Shown here one piece after another: positions 23,493 to 32,304 of a stretch of DNA of 35,681 bases. Numbering within the stretch: position 1 is the first letter of the stretch; each line of letters opens with the position of its first letter. Origin of the DNA: GCA-002712965 sp913048525 (GTDB lineage Bacteria; Chloroflexota; Dehalococcoidia; Lucifugimonadales; UBA826); the NCBI GenBank assembly GCA_913048525.1, contig CAJWWP010000016.1, forward strand, positions 1 through 35,681. Reading direction: 5' to 3'. The translations under genes and the position numbers were made by a program. The notes under the pieces are model-generated. The model was not told the origin of the DNA. It saw only the letters and a program-made list of their open reading frames with translations, and did not search any database.

Positions 23493-25313
23493 TTAAAGCC
23501 CAATTGCATAAGAAGCTCTTCTTGGATCAGCACTTGCCGAAAGCACACCACTATCAGGATTCCGAATGGCAACTGCTGCACCCATACCACAGGTAGCAGC
23601 GTTAACAATATCGTGACCTTTCTTGGCTAAACCCTCTGATACGCCTTCGGAAAAACCGTCTTCCATCGACAATTGATTAGGCAAATAGGTGTGTGGATAA
23701 AACGAGTTAGGTGCACTGAGGCTGGAAAATCTCGGAGCCTCCACCGCCTCCTGCGGGTTCATGCCCCAAAGTAGCGTATTAAGAACGAGTTGAAGATTAG
23801 CCTGGGCCTGGGCATCCCCGCCAGGGCATCCAATAGTTGCTATAGGGACACCGTCCTTGGTAATCATGTAGTTGATGATAGTGGTGCGAGGGCGCTTTCC
23901 AGGTTTTACCACGTTAGGGTGACCTTCGGTGAAATTAAGCATCTCACTTCTAGTACTTATGGCAAATCCTAATTCAGGGAAAAATACAGACTTGTTGAAA
24001 GCGCCTCCACTCGGGGTGGAACAAGCGATATTGCCCTGCCCATCCATAACAGTTATGTGGGTAGTTCCGCTTTCGTGCTGGAGATCCATCGGACCGCCTG
24101 AAGAGTATGAAGGTTGTGGAGAAACCTCACCCTGAACTGCTGAATATTCCCACGGATTACCATGACTAGGCATTCCGGGATAGGCTTTCATATGATCGAT
24201 TTCCCTCGCTCTTTCAGCCGCATACCGCTTTGATAGAAGGCCCTCCACAGGGACAGAAGCAAAGTCAGGATCCCCATAAAAAGCTTCGCGGTCCGCCAGT
24301 GCAAGTTTCAAAGCTTCGGTAACTGTGTGTACGTATTCCACGCTATTATGGCCCATGGATTTAAGGTCGAAAGACTCCAATATATTAAGAGCCTGTTGTA
24401 AAACTGGGCCCTGGGTCCAAGTCGAGTGTCCATGAACGCCATAACCCATGTAGGTGGTGCCTATAGGTTCCGAATATTTCGGCTCATAATTTTCTAAATC
24501 CGACTTATCTAAAATCCCATCGACTCTCCGTGAGGCATCAGATATAGAAGAGGCAATATCTCCACTGTAAAAACAATCTTTGGCAGCACTGATACCATCA
24601 AGCCTTTTGAGGCCTGCTTTGTCGGCTGCCTCAGACATCATGCGAAATGTGCGGGCTAAAGACTTCTGAACAAGCAAGGTTCCTGGGTCGGGTATATCAC
24701 CATCGTCAAAAAAAATCTCCAACCCCCCCGGTGGGAAAAGTTTAAACTGGCTCACAGCGTCACCAGCATCTAGGCGTCCAGTCATATATTCATAGTTAGG
24801 GATTCCATTTTCTGCATATTCAATGGACACTGACAAAACTTCTTGGACACTTTTGGTCCCGTACTTTTCTAACATAGAGAAACAAGCGGCTGCCACCCCC
24901 GGAACAGTAAAGGAAAGCGGCGCGTCCGCACCCGGGCCCGTCGGTATCGAATCATGCCCCCGCGACTTAAAAAATTCAGGGGTTGCCTTTAAGGATGCAG
25001 GACCTTGTCCACTCAAAGACAGGAAGTCTCCAGTTCCTGCGTCGTGAAACATAAACGTGGCCTCTGCGCCTAGAGAATAGGATGCTACTGGCTCTACTAC
25101 TGCAGCAGCGAAAGTAGCTGAAACTAGCGCATCAAAAGCATTCCCACCTGACATCAACATCCTCATACCAGCCATTGAAGTCAAGTAATGTCCACTCGAG
25201 ATAATTCCGTTGGTGGCATATATCACAGGCCTCCCGGTGGGTGGCCTACTAATATCTCCCTGCTCAAGAATAAATCCTTCATCTCGCCCCTGAGTTGTTC
25301 CATCACCTGCCAT
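23493..25313 (-). CDS. gamma-glutamyltransferase-family Ntn hydrolase
   Basis: The 606-residue protein matches the gamma-glutamyltranspeptidase family along its length. The self-cleaving catalytic Thr is T417 in HESGTTHITVMD, with the large subunit before it and a ~190-residue small subunit after. NAFDALVSATFAAAVVEP near residue 58 and the CPGGDAQAQ oxyanion region (496-504) are conserved. Such enzymes hydrolyse or transfer the gamma-glutamyl group of glutathione and related amides; many family members act on other amides. Typical gram-negative enzymes are exported, but no signal peptide is visible, suggesting a cytoplasmic enzyme. AGGAGAG precedes the ATG. It lies 28 bases after the SDR gene and may close the operon beginning at the MFS gene. 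Confidence 0.92.
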   Translation of the reverse strand: MAGDGTTQGRDEGFILEQGDISRPPTGRPVIYATNGIISSGHYLTSMAGMRMLMSGGNAFDALVSATFAAAVVEPVASYSLGAEATFMFHDAGTGDFLSLSGQGPASLKATPEFFKSRGHDSIPTGPGADAPLSFTVPGVAAACFSMLEKYGTKSVQEVLSVSIEYAENGIPNYEYMTGRLDAGDAVSQFKLFPPGGLEIFFDDGDIPDPGTLLVQKSLARTFRMMSEAADKAGLKRLDGISAAKDCFYSGDIASSISDASRRVDGILDKSDLENYEPKYSEPIGTTYMGYGVHGHSTWTQGPVLQQALNILESFDLKSMGHNSVEYVHTVTEALKLALADREAFYGDPDFASVPVEGLLSKRYAAERAREIDHMKAYPGMPSHGNPWEYSAVQGEVSPQPSYSSGGPMDLQHESGTTHITVMDGQGNIACSTPSGGAFNKSVFFPELGFAISTRSEMLNFTEGHPNVVKPGKRPRTTIINYMITKDGVPIATIGCPGGDAQAQANLQLVLNTLLWGMNPQEAVEAPRFSSLSAPNSFYPHTYLPNQLSMEDGFSEGVSEGLAKKGHDIVNAATCGMGAAVAIRNPDSGVLSASADPRRASYAIGL

Positions 25314-25341
25314 ATCGCTCTCCTATCCACTTAATATGCCT

Positions 25342-26091
25342 TTAGATTGAATCTTTTTTCCAATACTTATCAAGATTATCCGTCGGGTCCCAACCTAGAA
25401 TACGCCGGGATTTTTCATTCTGAAATTGCCCGTGAGGCAAATCACAAAATATGTTAAATAACTCACACTTGGAAGGTAACTGGGTCTCTGGGATCTCCAA
25501 CGCAAGTGGAAAAGCACGGGCAGCATCTTCCCAGGTTACTGAGAACGGTACAAACTGGTGAGAATCTACCCTGGATTCTGGAAGCATGTTATCGGCAGGC
25601 TCCCTGAAGTTGTAAAAAAGTAATGTAATTACATGTAAGTCGTGATTTTCAGAGTAGACCCTACAGATTTCCTGACCCAAAGACTTGGTGTGTGCATACA
25701 AACCCGTTCCAGACTGCGAAGGTATTTCTGTGCTTATATTGAACTCGAAATCTTCATAGTTGGGACCCGCAATCGTAAAGTGAGGCCCTGTGTTTACTAC
25801 CCGGGATATACCATGCTGCACAGCAGCTTTCATCATGTTGTAACAACCTCGTGCGTTAACATCGAAAGCAATTTGTCGGTCAGGCCTGAGAACCGAAAGA
25901 TTAACGATTGCATCAACACCTTCAGCTGCAGATATAACTCCTTCTAAATCGGAGACATCAAGCTGACTATATTCGTTACATCCATCATATTCATCATCTA
26001 CATCAGTCAGAAGGAGATCATGGTCGTTTTGTAAAACCCTCTCAACGTAGGGTCCCAACATTCCATTAGACCCTAGAATAAGAATTTTCAT
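25342..26091 (-). CDS. NAD-dependent epimerase/dehydratase-like protein (extended SDR)
   Basis: The 249-residue protein has the extended-SDR dinucleotide motif GSNGMLG (7-13), an acidic residue after strand 2 (TDVDD), and the catalytic Y132-x3-K136 (YAHTK). It is shorter than most family members (~300), mainly in the C-terminal substrate domain. It would oxidise, reduce or epimerise a sugar-like or hydroxyl substrate. It overlaps the preceding NAD-binding gene by four bases (ATGA), so the two are translationally coupled and may form a heteromer. GGGAGG precedes the ATG. Confidence 0.85.
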   Translation of the reverse strand: MKILILGSNGMLGPYVERVLQNDHDLLLTDVDDEYDGCNEYSQLDVSDLEGVISAAEGVDAIVNLSVLRPDRQIAFDVNARGCYNMMKAAVQHGISRVVNTGPHFTIAGPNYEDFEFNISTEIPSQSGTGLYAHTKSLGQEICRVYSENHDLHVITLLFYNFREPADNMLPESRVDSHQFVPFSVTWEDAARAFPLALEIPETQLPSKCELFNIFCDLPHGQFQNEKSRRILGWDPTDNLDKYWKKDSI

Positions 26092-26756
26092 TCTTGGAAA
26101 CCTCCGGGAATAAACCCCAGTTCTATTTCCGCCTTCCTCGTTGAAAATCTTGATGGTTTCGACGGATTACCCGACTGCAAGTGAAAAACGTTCCATTTAC
26201 TGGCAGGTGCCCATGAACCTGCTTCCAAGTCTACTTCAATTGCCCTGATAACCCCGTTCAAAGCGTCAGAACCATATAGAACAGAATCGGAATCTGATTC
26301 ACCGTCCCAGTCCAAATCCCCTAATCGGAGTACACGAACATCTATGCCTCGTTCCCGTCCATATTCTCTACATACAAACTCGGCTAGGTGAAAACAAAGT
26401 CCATCAATTTCCGTCGTTGGGAGGGGTCTCCATTTTTCATTGACCAAATAGTTTTCTGGATAGCTTTTCATAGATGAAAGAGATGATAGGAAAACAAACC
26501 TAGAAACTCCCCCTTGAACACATGTCCACAATAGGTTGTAAGTTTGACGCATTGCTTGGTCAAGGCGTTCAGATTCGTCTATTGACGGAGAATCCTGGAG
26601 GGAATGAACTACCGTGTCTACGTCTTTCACAAGTTCATTTTGGGCTTCTTCATGGCCAAAGGGACCCTCTGCCAACTCTACTTCATGGGCAAGGCTGAGA
26701 GCCTGAACAATCTCACGGGACAATCGTGAAGCAGGATTTGTCACCAAAATATTCAT
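26088..26756 (-). CDS. degenerate extended-SDR paralog, probably non-catalytic
   Basis: The 222-residue protein has the same layout as the following gene's product (MNILVTN start, VDTVVHSLQDSP, GVSRFVFLSSLSS) but key residues are missing. The glycine motif GxxGxxG reads NPASRLS, and the YxxxK motif is replaced by FHLAEF, so cofactor binding and catalysis are doubtful. The overlapping start/stop with the intact SDR gene suggests a subunit that pairs with or regulates it. Ribosome-binding site weak (AAGAG). The C-terminal region (SSKPSRFSTRK-like, IELGF) resembles the tail of SDR epimerases. Family assignment is moderate; the loss of motifs is directly visible. Confidence 0.72.
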   Translation of the reverse strand: MNILVTNPASRLSREIVQALSLAHEVELAEGPFGHEEAQNELVKDVDTVVHSLQDSPSIDESERLDQAMRQTYNLLWTCVQGGVSRFVFLSSLSSMKSYPENYLVNEKWRPLPTTEIDGLCFHLAEFVCREYGRERGIDVRVLRLGDLDWDGESDSDSVLYGSDALNGVIRAIEVDLEAGSWAPASKWNVFHLQSGNPSKPSRFSTRKAEIELGFIPGGFQE

Positions 26757-26771
26757 TTAATCGAAGTGCTC

Positions 26772-27893
26772 TTATCCACCATCAGCTGACAATCTATCTC
26801 CTGTAACAGTAAAAGTTCCCTCTACTTCCGCTGAGGCAATAGCGTTTGCTACAGAACTTTCAGGAGGATTAAGATCCTTTAAAACTGGTAGAACTTCTTC
26901 ACCAAAGAGTTTAATAGACCCCATCAGGTTCTCATGCTTTATCCCACCCCAGTCCATCCAGAGACTGATATTAGTGATACCAATATCATTCGCCCGCTTG
27001 AATTTGTTGATCAGAGACTCAGGATCACCCAGATAGGTCCTGTCCAAAAAAATATCCTGAGCCATTTCACCCTCATATGGCTCAGCCTGAGTTTTCCCAT
27101 TTACCACTCTCCTCTCTGTAAGAGCTTTCTGAGCACGGATCTGCCATCTGATATAGGGCAGTTGATTCAACGCCTCCTCCATCGTCGGAGCGCAATGAGT
27201 CATACATTGCAATGACATTTGAAGGTCTTCAACTGACTTACCTAAATCATTTCGTGCCCTAACATAGCTTCCAAATTGAGAGGCCACCCCCTCCATGCCC
27301 ATCATGCTAGAAGTCAAAGGCGTAATATCTTTAGCTGCCGCAAGTTTCATCGAACCTTCTGAAGATCCCGCTAGCCATAGCGGGGGATGTGGTTTCTGAT
27401 AAGGTTTCGGAAATACGGTTATCGGCTCTTCAACTTTTATGAATTCGCCTTGGTAGGTCCAATCTTCCTCCTCTGTCCAGGCTTTCATCATGACCTCAAG
27501 ACCTTCCTGGAAACGAGGGCGTGATTCTTCAAGGCCAATACCAAATCCACCCATCTCATAAGGTTGGTATCCTCTACCAACCCCACAAAAAACTCTTCCC
27601 TTCGTGAAGTGGTCCAACACTGCCATTTCTTCGGCAGCTCTTATCGGTTGCCATTCGGGAACTATAATCGCAGCGGTACCTATCTTGATTCTATCCGTGC
27701 TTTCGGCAATCTTCAGAGCCTGGAGCAATGGAGCCGGTGAAAAGCCATAGTTAGAAAAATGATGCTCTGCTATCAGGACATAGTCATACCCAAGCTGCTC
27801 AGAAAGTTGTATCTGTTTTATGCCCTCATCAAAGCGACTAGAAAAATTTTTGACCGACGGGTTCGGCCACTCCATAAATAATCCAAACTTCAA
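26772..27893 (-). CDS. LLM-class flavin-dependent oxidoreductase (luciferase-like)
   Basis: The 373-residue protein is a bacterial-luciferase-like TIM barrel. Typical motifs are SEQLGYDYVLIAEHHFS (31-47), TDRIKIGTAAIIVP, FCGVGRGYQPYE and PHPPLWLAGSSEGS. Family members use reduced FMN or F420 and oxygen to oxidise substrates such as aldehydes, sulfonates or complex organics; the substrate is unknown. Translation starts at a TTG whose last two bases overlap the MFS stop (TTGA), and GGAGGA inside the MFS 3' end serves as ribosome-binding site, so the two are coupled. The next gene in the operon begins 15 bases after the stop. Operon context with an MFS carrier suggests oxidation of an imported compound. 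Confidence 0.92.
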   Translation of the reverse strand: MKFGLFMEWPNPSVKNFSSRFDEGIKQIQLSEQLGYDYVLIAEHHFSNYGFSPAPLLQALKIAESTDRIKIGTAAIIVPEWQPIRAAEEMAVLDHFTKGRVFCGVGRGYQPYEMGGFGIGLEESRPRFQEGLEVMMKAWTEEEDWTYQGEFIKVEEPITVFPKPYQKPHPPLWLAGSSEGSMKLAAAKDITPLTSSMMGMEGVASQFGSYVRARNDLGKSVEDLQMSLQCMTHCAPTMEEALNQLPYIRWQIRAQKALTERRVVNGKTQAEPYEGEMAQDIFLDRTYLGDPESLINKFKRANDIGITNISLWMDWGGIKHENLMGSIKLFGEEVLPVLKDLNPPESSVANAIASAEVEGTFTVTGDRLSADGG

Positions 27894-29221
27894 GACTTTT
27901 CTCCTCCCTTGAATTCAAACGAGCGTTTGTCATTATAGTCATCCTCGTATCTAATGACAGGTGGGGCGCCCGGATTACGCGATACTGAAAAAAGCAGAGC
28001 TCCTAATAACATTAGTACCACCCCGGCCCACCATGCTGGATCATAGGAACCAGTTATGTCTACAACATAGCCAGCTGCAGGTGCACCAATACCGCCGATT
28101 GCGAGGTTTATTGGTGTGACAATACCTCTGATTGTACCTACATTTTCTCTTCCGAAATAATCAGCCCAAATATAATTTTGGTTGAACATATTTGTTCCTA
28201 TACCGAGCCCGAACAAAGCCATAGACCAGAACATCAGCCAGAAGTCATAAGCATATATGGACATAATGCTCGCCAGGGCTAACATGAGAAACGCTGATGT
28301 ACCAATTAGCTTCGCAGATATCCTTCGAACCAACATACCAGCTAAAAAGCTACCCGCACCGGCGCATACCGCATCAAACGCGGTGGCTATTGCTACAAGC
28401 CCAGGATCAAGCCCTCTGTCCATAAAAGCCGGAATCCTGTGCAACGCCAGTGTAAGTATCCCCAAAGAAAGAATAGAAAAGGCAGCTGTAAGAGTCCACA
28501 TTGAGACAGTTCTAAGTGCCTGACGGGTTGGCCACGACAACTCAGAATTTTCTAATTCCTCAGTTGGTGAGCCATTTTTAATCCTATGGCCACCATCCGG
28601 CAGCATACCAACGTCTTCTGGCTCACGCCTTATAAACAGCAAAGATAGGGGAACTATGATTCCCACACCAATTATCGCTAGGATTATCCAAGCCCCATGC
28701 CAAGTGTACTGTTCAATAAACAACTGGGTTAACGGAACAAATATGACCGCGCCCAAAGAAATTCCAGCGGAAGAATATGCAAGTGCTTTACCCCTGTTTC
28801 GGACAAACCATTTGGTAGGTGGAACAGATGTAGTAAGAGCCCCAGGACCACTCATACCTACTAGGCCCATTACAGCAAACACCAGTACCAAATGCCAGGG
28901 TTCTTTGATATAGGCTAGAGATACCATGCAGACAGCTGAAATCAACGTGGCTACCGAAAGTATCCATCTTGCTCCATACAAATCGAGCAATTTGCCGATC
29001 AATGGTCCTGTGAGGGCTCCTGAGGCGCTTCTTGCCGACATGGCCCAACCAAAAGAGGCCCGCCCCATCCCCAATTCATCGCCCATTGGCTTAATGTATA
29101 AACCGAAGTTGAGGGACCCCATCCCCATGCTAACAGCGCTAGTGATGGCCATAACAGCCACAATAACCCAACCATAAAAAATCCGTCCATTACGGCTGGT
29201 AAGCCTTACGATTGCGTCCAG
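27890..29221 (-). CDS. MFS transporter with probable non-standard start codon
   Basis: About twelve membrane segments; closely related to the carriers at 17460-18770 (shared PEDVGMLPDG loop) and 30849-32180. The nearest standard start is a GTG at 29161, but the codons before it, in frame, read GRIFYGWVIV, the conserved opening of helix 1 in this family. The frame continues to a CTG at 29221-29219, where GGGGTGA lies three to five bases upstream; an in-frame TGA stops it just beyond, at 29227-29225. I therefore place the start at the CTG (443 residues), with low certainty. A nonsense change after an ATG at 29233 or 29236 is the alternative. The gene overlaps the LLM gene by four bases. Likely organic-anion uptake. 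Confidence 0.82.
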   Translation of the reverse strand: MDAIVRLTSRNGRIFYGWVIVAVMAITSAVSMGMGSLNFGLYIKPMGDELGMGRASFGWAMSARSASGALTGPLIGKLLDLYGARWILSVATLISAVCMVSLAYIKEPWHLVLVFAVMGLVGMSGPGALTTSVPPTKWFVRNRGKALAYSSAGISLGAVIFVPLTQLFIEQYTWHGAWIILAIIGVGIIVPLSLLFIRREPEDVGMLPDGGHRIKNGSPTEELENSELSWPTRQALRTVSMWTLTAAFSILSLGILTLALHRIPAFMDRGLDPGLVAIATAFDAVCAGAGSFLAGMLVRRISAKLIGTSAFLMLALASIMSIYAYDFWLMFWSMALFGLGIGTNMFNQNYIWADYFGRENVGTIRGIVTPINLAIGGIGAPAAGYVVDITGSYDPAWWAGVVLMLLGALLFSVSRNPGAPPVIRYEDDYNDKRSFEFKGGEKS

Positions 29222-29340
29222 AAATCACCCCATCATGCAAGGAGTTTATTGTGAAGGTTACAACTGCAGGTTAGGACCTACAAATAAACAAGTGAACACA
29301 TTGTACTCTCACCATAATTAGGCATAGAGGAAAATAACCG

Positions 29341-29369
29341 TTGACCATCTCGATTGCCATGCGTAACCT
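29341..29369 (+). promoter_or_regulatory. possible promoter of the RraA pair
   Basis: TTGACC (29341-29346) and TAACCT (29364-29369) are 17 bases apart. The -35 is good (5 of 6), the -10 weak. A start near 29376 would favour the ATG at 29397 over the upstream in-frame TTG at 29382. Confidence 0.3.
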
Positions 29370-29396
29370 AGCCAAGATTTATTGGCAAGGAGAGAT

Positions 29397-30104
29397 ATGG
29401 CAATTTCAGATCAGATATTGGCCAGATACAGGAAAGTGGCCGTCGCAACTGTATATTCAGCTGTTAGAGAGTTGGGAGGATATGAGCCATGCTTCATGCG
29501 TGGTATCAAGACATACACTCATCAAAGAAGCGGTACAGATAGAATGGCTGGCAGAGCAAAAACTCTCAGATTCATACCGGCTCGCGCGGATATAAAGAGG
29601 GAAACCCCGTCCGGTGAACAGTCACCAGAGTATGTGGCTATGGGATCTTGTGGTCCAGGTGACGTTGCGGTGTTCGACGCCATGGGAAAAAATGAGGCTT
29701 CCATAGGTGGCGATGTAAAACTAATTCAACTTAAGAACCAAAACGCTGAAGGGTTGGTGACCGACGGGTCAATCCGTGACATTAATGCAGTCATACCATA
29801 CGGGATAAAGTTGTTCGCTGCCGGCAACACAGCTCGAGTCGGAGAACCAGATGTTTGGCCCTATGAAGCGAATTGTGTAATTCAATGTGGAGGAGTTACC
29901 GTCAAACCCGGCGATGTAATAGTTGGCGATGATGACGGTGTTGTTGTTGTCCCGGAAAGGGTTGCTGAAGAAGTAATTGACTGGGCTGAGGATCACGAAC
30001 AAGTTGAAGAACAGATAAAAAAATTAATTGAGAGGGAAGATGTTGCTCCAGGCAAATATTACAATCCCAAAACTTTCTCAAAACTAAGCAAACTTAATAA
30101 ATAA
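29397..30104 (+). CDS. RraA/HMG-aldolase family protein, copy 1
   Basis: The 235-residue protein belongs to the RraA-like family, which includes 4-hydroxy-4-methyl-2-oxoglutarate aldolases, oxaloacetate decarboxylases and inactive regulators. The metal and substrate motif is conserved: R127-D128 in GSIRD, with GGDVKLIQLK before it and GDVIVGDDDGVVVVP after. It may cleave a 2-keto acid to pyruvate. Compared with copy 2 there is a four-residue insertion near residue 44 (HQRSGTDRMAGRA). The frame extends to a TTG at 29382, but AAGGAGAG sits a few bases before the ATG at 29397. Copy 2 follows 24 bases later; the two are tandem duplicates. Confidence 0.88.
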   Translation: MAISDQILARYRKVAVATVYSAVRELGGYEPCFMRGIKTYTHQRSGTDRMAGRAKTLRFIPARADIKRETPSGEQSPEYVAMGSCGPGDVAVFDAMGKNEASIGGDVKLIQLKNQNAEGLVTDGSIRDINAVIPYGIKLFAAGNTARVGEPDVWPYEANCVIQCGGVTVKPGDVIVGDDDGVVVVPERVAEEVIDWAEDHEQVEEQIKKLIEREDVAPGKYYNPKTFSKLSKLNK

Positions 30105-30128
30105 AGGATCGATGTGTCTGAGGATAAT

Positions 30129-30830
30129 ATGAGTATTCAAGAATCCATAATAACCCGCTACAAAAATGTAGCATCTGCCACTGTTTACTCTGCTGTTAGG
30201 CGTCTAGGATATGAACCTTGCTTCATGAGAGGGGTGCAGTCGTTTACACCTGGTTTGACGCTTGCAGGCCCGGCTAAAACGCTAAGATTCATACCTCCGC
30301 GGAAAGACATCATGGAACAAACACACATTGGTGAAAAATCCCCCGAATATATTGCCATGGGATCTTGTGAACCTGGGGATGTGCTAGTAATTGATGGGCT
30401 GGGTAAAAAGTATGCCGCCATTGGTGGCGACGTAAAACTTCTTCAACTTAAAATGCGCAAAGCCTCCGGCCTTGTAACTGACGCCTCTATCAGAGATCTT
30501 GATATCGTTGCGGATTACGGGCTAGCAGTCTTTGCAGGTGGGAGAACTCCAATGGGTGGAGCCGACGAAATTGATCCATTTGAGGCCAACGTGACGATCC
30601 AATGTGGGGGAGTAGCAGTAAGGCCTGGTGATCTGGTAATGGCCGATGATGACGGCGTAGTCATAGTTCCCGAATGCATAATCGAGGAAGTTATCAACTG
30701 GGTTGAAGAACATGAGGAAGTTGAAGAGTGGATTAAAACACTAATCGAGGAAGAGAATGTGGCACCAGGTAAATATTATCCCCCCACAGAGGAAACCATC
30801 AGACGATATCATGAGACTTTAGGAAAATAG
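30129..30830 (+). CDS. RraA/HMG-aldolase family protein, copy 2
   Basis: The 233-residue protein aligns along its whole length with copy 1 (shared ATVYSAVR, KTLRFIPxR, SPEYxAMGSC, GGDVKLxQLK, NVAPGKYY-like end). The catalytic R122-D123 (ASIRD) and the DDDGVVIVP strand are present, so it is probably active. A GTG at 30114 would add five residues, but the N-terminus aligned with copy 1 and GAGGA before it favour the ATG at 30129. Divergence between copies is spread along the gene, arguing for an old duplication, perhaps giving a heteromeric enzyme or two substrate preferences. Convergent with the MFS gene 18 bases away. Confidence 0.88.
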   Translation: MSIQESIITRYKNVASATVYSAVRRLGYEPCFMRGVQSFTPGLTLAGPAKTLRFIPPRKDIMEQTHIGEKSPEYIAMGSCEPGDVLVIDGLGKKYAAIGGDVKLLQLKMRKASGLVTDASIRDLDIVADYGLAVFAGGRTPMGGADEIDPFEANVTIQCGGVAVRPGDLVMADDDGVVIVPECIIEEVINWVEEHEEVEEWIKTLIEEENVAPGKYYPPTEETIRRYHETLGK

Positions 30831-30848
30831 ATTCTGCATTGTTAACAG

Positions 30849-32180
30849 TTAGCTTGCTGATCCGGGTTGGGGTACAGATCTAACGGTGTTATACCTGTAC
30901 GAATATTTCTTCTCATTGACACTGAAGGCAGCGATGCTCGCACCTATCAAGGTCAATCCGGCAATTGAAAAGGGAATGACGTAAGAACCGGTAATCTGCT
31001 GTAACTCGCCGGCCATAAGAACCGACAGAGCTCCTCCGATCTGATGCGACATGTTTGTCATGCCATTCAATGTCCCTAAATTCCTCAGACCAAAAATGTC
31101 CGCTGTAAGTGAAGAAGTCATTGATGCCGTGGCAATCCAAGACATACCAGCTATGAAAGCAAACGCCCACATTCCTTCGACACCTCCTACTGTCAGCAAC
31201 ACAGCATAGGCGACTCCACGCAGAGCATAGGTGGACCCAAGAACTAGCTTTTGACTCCACCAGTTCGATAACATCCCCGCAGTAAGAACTCCTATTGAAT
31301 TGAGCCCCATCATAACCCCGAATATACTGGCAGCAGTCATTTTAGGAACTCCCTGATCCTCCGCAAATGGCACGAAGTGAACTGAAAGGATATTAGTTGT
31401 AATCCCACAAACCAGATATGCCGCCGATAGCTGCCAAAAGGGCGAAGTTGAGAGGGCCCGCTTCCAACCACCTCGACCCGAGGTAAATAGTGGTCCATCC
31501 TGAGTTACGCTTTTCCCCCCCTCTACTTCTTCTCCAGACACCCTTTCCGACTCCGGTAGTAAACTTGAGGGACTATCTTTCAAAAAAGCGAGTGCCATGG
31601 GCCCTGCTATAAAAGCGATGATGCAGCCCAGAACGACAAAAGCGAACCTCCAATCAAACGCCTGAATCAGATAAGCAGAAAGTGGAGCAAACATCAAAGG
31701 GCCAAATGATCCACCTGCTGCCGAGATACTCATTACCAAGCCTCGGCGCTTAAAAAACCACCGGGCAAGCAGAGAATGTATTGTGACAAAAGAAACGCCG
31801 CTCGATGCAAAACTACCCAGAAACCCATAGATAAAAATAAATGATGGGATTGAATTAACGGTACTCATTAACGCTGTGCATACGCCCAGCATTATTAAGG
31901 CTCCTCCGATAACAAATCTTCCACCGAAACGATCGTGTAGGTATCCTGTTACCAAGAACGATATGGCACCAACCAAAATACCAAAAGATAGAACTCGGGT
32001 AATATCCGCCCTAGACCAACCCATATCCGCTTCCAAGGGTGTAACGAAAACCCCCATTGACGACCGAATTCCAAACGCCGAAAGTGCAATGAAAAAACAC
32101 ACGGCAAGAACGAACCAGCCGTAGTAAAGCTTACCTGAGCCCTTATTGATATTTTTGGTAACCGTGGGTGATTTGTTCAA
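30849..32180 (-). CDS. MFS transporter, oxalate/formate or monocarboxylate type
   Basis: The 443-residue membrane protein has about twelve hydrophobic helices in two halves. KLYYGWFVLAVCF opens helix 1, GYLHDRFGGRFVIGG is the loop 2-3 motif, and ADIFGLRNLGTLNGM is typical of the monocarboxylate branch. No ATG lies before helix 1 in this frame: the only usable start is TTG at 32180, because an in-frame TAA lies six codons upstream. It likely imports an organic acid for the neighbouring aldolases or for the lactonase and dehydratase to its right. It is divergent from the SMP-30 gene. Confidence 0.9.
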   Translation of the reverse strand: MNKSPTVTKNINKGSGKLYYGWFVLAVCFFIALSAFGIRSSMGVFVTPLEADMGWSRADITRVLSFGILVGAISFLVTGYLHDRFGGRFVIGGALIMLGVCTALMSTVNSIPSFIFIYGFLGSFASSGVSFVTIHSLLARWFFKRRGLVMSISAAGGSFGPLMFAPLSAYLIQAFDWRFAFVVLGCIIAFIAGPMALAFLKDSPSSLLPESERVSGEEVEGGKSVTQDGPLFTSGRGGWKRALSTSPFWQLSAAYLVCGITTNILSVHFVPFAEDQGVPKMTAASIFGVMMGLNSIGVLTAGMLSNWWSQKLVLGSTYALRGVAYAVLLTVGGVEGMWAFAFIAGMSWIATASMTSSLTADIFGLRNLGTLNGMTNMSHQIGGALSVLMAGELQQITGSYVIPFSIAGLTLIGASIAAFSVNEKKYSYRYNTVRSVPQPGSAS

Positions 32181-32217
32181 CCTATGCTCGACCTGTTAGT
32201 TTAAGGAGGCCATTACA

Positions 32218-32268
32218 ATGAAAGCATGCAAAATCGTACCACGGAAACTAGTTATCGTGATTAGGTAA
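32218..32268 (+). CDS. 16-codon mini-ORF with optimal ribosome-binding site
   Basis: An ATG with a perfect AAGGAGG (32203-32209) eight bases upstream opens a 16-codon ORF (MKACKIVPRKLVIVIR). Five bases after its stop begins a terminator-like hairpin (32274-32304), which stands before the SMP-30 gene. The arrangement is that of a leader peptide with an attenuator. The peptide is basic and not rich in any one amino acid, so a classic amino-acid attenuation signal is not apparent; it could equally be a chance ORF or a tiny protein. Confidence 0.35.
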   Translation: MKACKIVPRKLVIVIR

Positions 32269-32273
32269 AGTTA

Positions 32274-32304
32274 GGAATCCATAGCATGGGGTTCCCACAT
32301 TTTT
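32274..32304 (+). terminator. possible attenuator hairpin before the SMP-30 gene
   Basis: GGAATCC (32274-32280) pairs with GGGTTCC (32289-32295) with one G-T wobble and an 8-base loop, followed after four bases by TTTTT. It is weaker than the terminators at 265 and 34631. Its place between a mini-ORF and the gene it precedes suggests transcript attenuation. Confidence 0.35.

Noticed and set aside
28999..29190. 63-residue minus-strand ORF starting ATGGACGG, hydrophobic
   Set aside because: It is the MFS gene read in another frame; its hydrophobic look comes from the overlapping first helix.
29251..29274. GTG mini-ORF (MKVTTAG) with AAGGAG six bases upstream
   Set aside because: Only seven codons; it resembles the start of the enolase genes but no continuation exists in any frame, so chance or a worn remnant cannot be told apart.
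29397..29600. Compensated frameshift in RraA copy 1 near residue 44
   Set aside because: The region is a short insertion with family motifs intact on both sides; no alternative frame restores copy 2's sequence clearly.
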